Positions 4,844 through 5,761 of a DNA stretch of 5,761 nt are shown one piece after another. The stretch is taken from NCBI GenBank assembly GCA_030612385.1, contig JAUWNZ010000089.1, forward strand, positions 1 through 5,761, read 5' to 3'. Origin of the DNA: Pseudomonadota bacterium. Its GTDB lineage: Bacteria; Desulfobacterota; Syntrophia; Syntrophales; JADFWA01. The position numbers and the translations under genes were made by a program. The notes under the pieces were generated by a model, which ran no database searches, was not told the origin of the DNA, and saw only the letters and a program-made list of their open reading frames with translations. Each line of letters begins with the position of its first letter. Position 1 is the first letter of the stretch.

Positions 4844-4953
4844 GCCACGAATGCACACGAATAGACACAAATATTAAAAGACTAACTAACAGTTTTTTAT
4901 GTATAACTTTTTTTATCTAATATTTATTCGTGATAATTTGTGTCATTCGTGGC
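4844..4953. repeat. CACGAAT inverted repeat (hairpin 2) behind capF
   Basis: The left arm starts GCCACGAATGCACACGAAT (4844) and the right arm ends GTGTCATTCGTGGC (4953); they pair imperfectly over about 30 bases around a loop of about 47 bases. The loop contains TTAAAAGACTAACTAACAG and TTATGTATAAC, resembling the loop of hairpin 1 in order and sequence. The outer end of the right arm is one base from the capF stop codon (4955-4957). Confidence 0.85.
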
Positions 4954-4954
4954 T

Positions 4955-5761
4955 TTAAACCTTTTCAAAATAAGTATCCGGCTTCTCCGGATCGAACATC
5001 TCACTCGCCCAGAACAGTGTCACCAGAACACCTTTCCCCACATTTTCGATGGAATGAGTATACCCCGGCGGTATGTCCAGTACGCGGTAATCTTCACCAC
5101 AAACTTGATATTCCAGAACATGATCACTGTCTATATGCCGAAAACGAATCACAGCAGTCCCCTGCAGGACCAGAAATTTTTCAGTTTTCGTATGGTGATA
5201 GTGATTGCCCCGTGTAACCCCCGGCTTAGTGCGGCTGACAAAAATTTGCCCCATGGACGATGATTTTAAAAACTCTGCAAGACTGCCACGCTGATCGGCT
5301 TTTATGTCCAGGCCATACTCAAATTCCTGGTTATTCAAGTAGCTGAGATAAGTGCCATACAGGGTTCTTTCAAATGCATCACTGAAATCCGGCAGAGTCA
5401 AGCTGGTACGCATTTCCCGGAACGATCTAATCTTCTCTGCCAATTCTCCCAGGCTTATCCGTTTCGAAGGGAGTGGTTGTGCAAACCTGAAACCGGGTGA
5501 CACTGATTCCAGTTCAGATATAAAGGCTTCCACCACATCATCAATATGTGTCAGGTCAATCTCGTGAGCCGGATCAGAAATCTGAATAGGCAGGTCGTTG
5601 GCAATGTTATGGCAAAACGTTGCGGTCACGGAGTTATAATCAGGCCGACACCACTTCCCAAAAAGATTTTTAAACCGATATACAACACATTCTACCCCGG
5701 TGGTCTCAGCAAAACCTTTCAACACTTCTTCCGCAAGACGTTTACTAACGCCATAAGGATT
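4955..5761 (-). CDS. capF: CapF/FnlB/WbjC-type bifunctional reductase-epimerase, C-terminal 268 residues
   Basis: The frame is open to the right edge, so the N-terminal Rossmann part (roughly 100 residues, given a usual length near 370) is outside. The visible part begins NPYGVSKRLAEE, the Y-x-x-x-K catalytic pair of short-chain dehydrogenases, followed by YRFKNLFGKWCRPDYNSVTATFCHN. A linker leads to a cupin domain from about residue 156: DQRGSLAEFLKS, KPGVTRGNHYHHTKTEKF with three His (187, 189, 190), then IPPGYTHSIENVG with H236, and finally EMFDPEKPDTYFEKV. In this family the cupin epimerises C3 and the reductase domain reduces C4 with NADPH, giving UDP-2-acetamido-2,6-dideoxy-L-talose for FnlC. 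The metal-binding His and Glu are present and no lesion is seen. FnlA/CapE is expected upstream, outside the window. Genes of both names (fnlB, wbjC) describe the same protein. Confidence 0.95.
   Translation of the reverse strand, partial: NPYGVSKRLAEEVLKGFAETTGVECVVYRFKNLFGKWCRPDYNSVTATFCHNIANDLPIQISDPAHEIDLTHIDDVVEAFISELESVSPGFRFAQPLPSKRISLGELAEKIRSFREMRTSLTLPDFSDAFERTLYGTYLSYLNNQEFEYGLDIKADQRGSLAEFLKSSSMGQIFVSRTKPGVTRGNHYHHTKTEKFLVLQGTAVIRFRHIDSDHVLEYQVCGEDYRVLDIPPGYTHSIENVGKGVLVTLFWASEMFDPEKPDTYFEKV

Noticed and set aside
4261..4953. CRISPR-like repeat array
   Set aside because: Repeat words are spaced only 9-10 bases apart, arms occur in both orientations, and there are no unique spacers of 25-45 bases between constant repeats or any cas gene.
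4940..5263. Plus-strand open frames opposite the cupin domain of capF
   Set aside because: The minus-strand protein matches CapF motifs throughout; these are shadows.

Overview
The window is a bacterial surface-polysaccharide (O-antigen or capsule type) locus. Every gene I can support lies on the minus strand, so transcription runs from high to low coordinates. Read that way, the pathway genes are: a CapF/FnlB/WbjC-type reductase-epimerase (4955-5761, 5' end outside the window), an FnlC/CapG/WbjD-type 2-epimerase (3120-4247), a WbuB/CapL-type glycosyltransferase (1788-3011) and a bactoprenyl-phosphate sugar transferase that is broken (115-804). The first two form the last steps to UDP-N-acetyl-L-fucosamine (UDP-L-FucNAc). 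WbuB-type enzymes transfer that sugar, and the sugar transferase would normally start the lipid-linked repeat unit. The missing partner FnlA/CapE is expected beyond the right edge.

Non-pathway genes sit between these. A Phd/YefM-RelE toxin-antitoxin pair (1190-1646) and an orphan antitoxin-like gene (845-1045) lie between wbuB and the sugar transferase. A short remnant of a second sugar-transferase N-terminus (1050-1190) lies between them. A GxxExxY protein with a PD-(D/E)XK nuclease-like signature (4414-4785) lies between capF and fnlC. The left edge holds the start of a small DUF2281-like gene (1-108).

The most striking feature is the repeats. The capF/fnlC, fnlC/wbuB and wbuB/antitoxin junctions all carry short environmental-type repeats, and two more copies lie inside the sugar-transferase gene. 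There are at least four sequence types: CACGAAT, CACGAAG, CAGATTA and the TTAGCGCC/TTTGCGTGAG type. The first three share one layout, about three 6-7 base words spaced 9 and 10 bases apart. One copy has replaced the catalytic region of the sugar transferase and introduced a stop; another has rewritten its C-terminus. The GxxExxY gene sits inside a nest of inverted CACGAAT arms whose two hairpin loops are also related to each other.

Such repeats, GxxExxY genes and TA pairs between operon genes are, from memory, common in environmental anaerobes such as Desulfobacterota (former Deltaproteobacteria) and similar lineages. The taxonomic guess is weak: no rRNA or marker gene is present.
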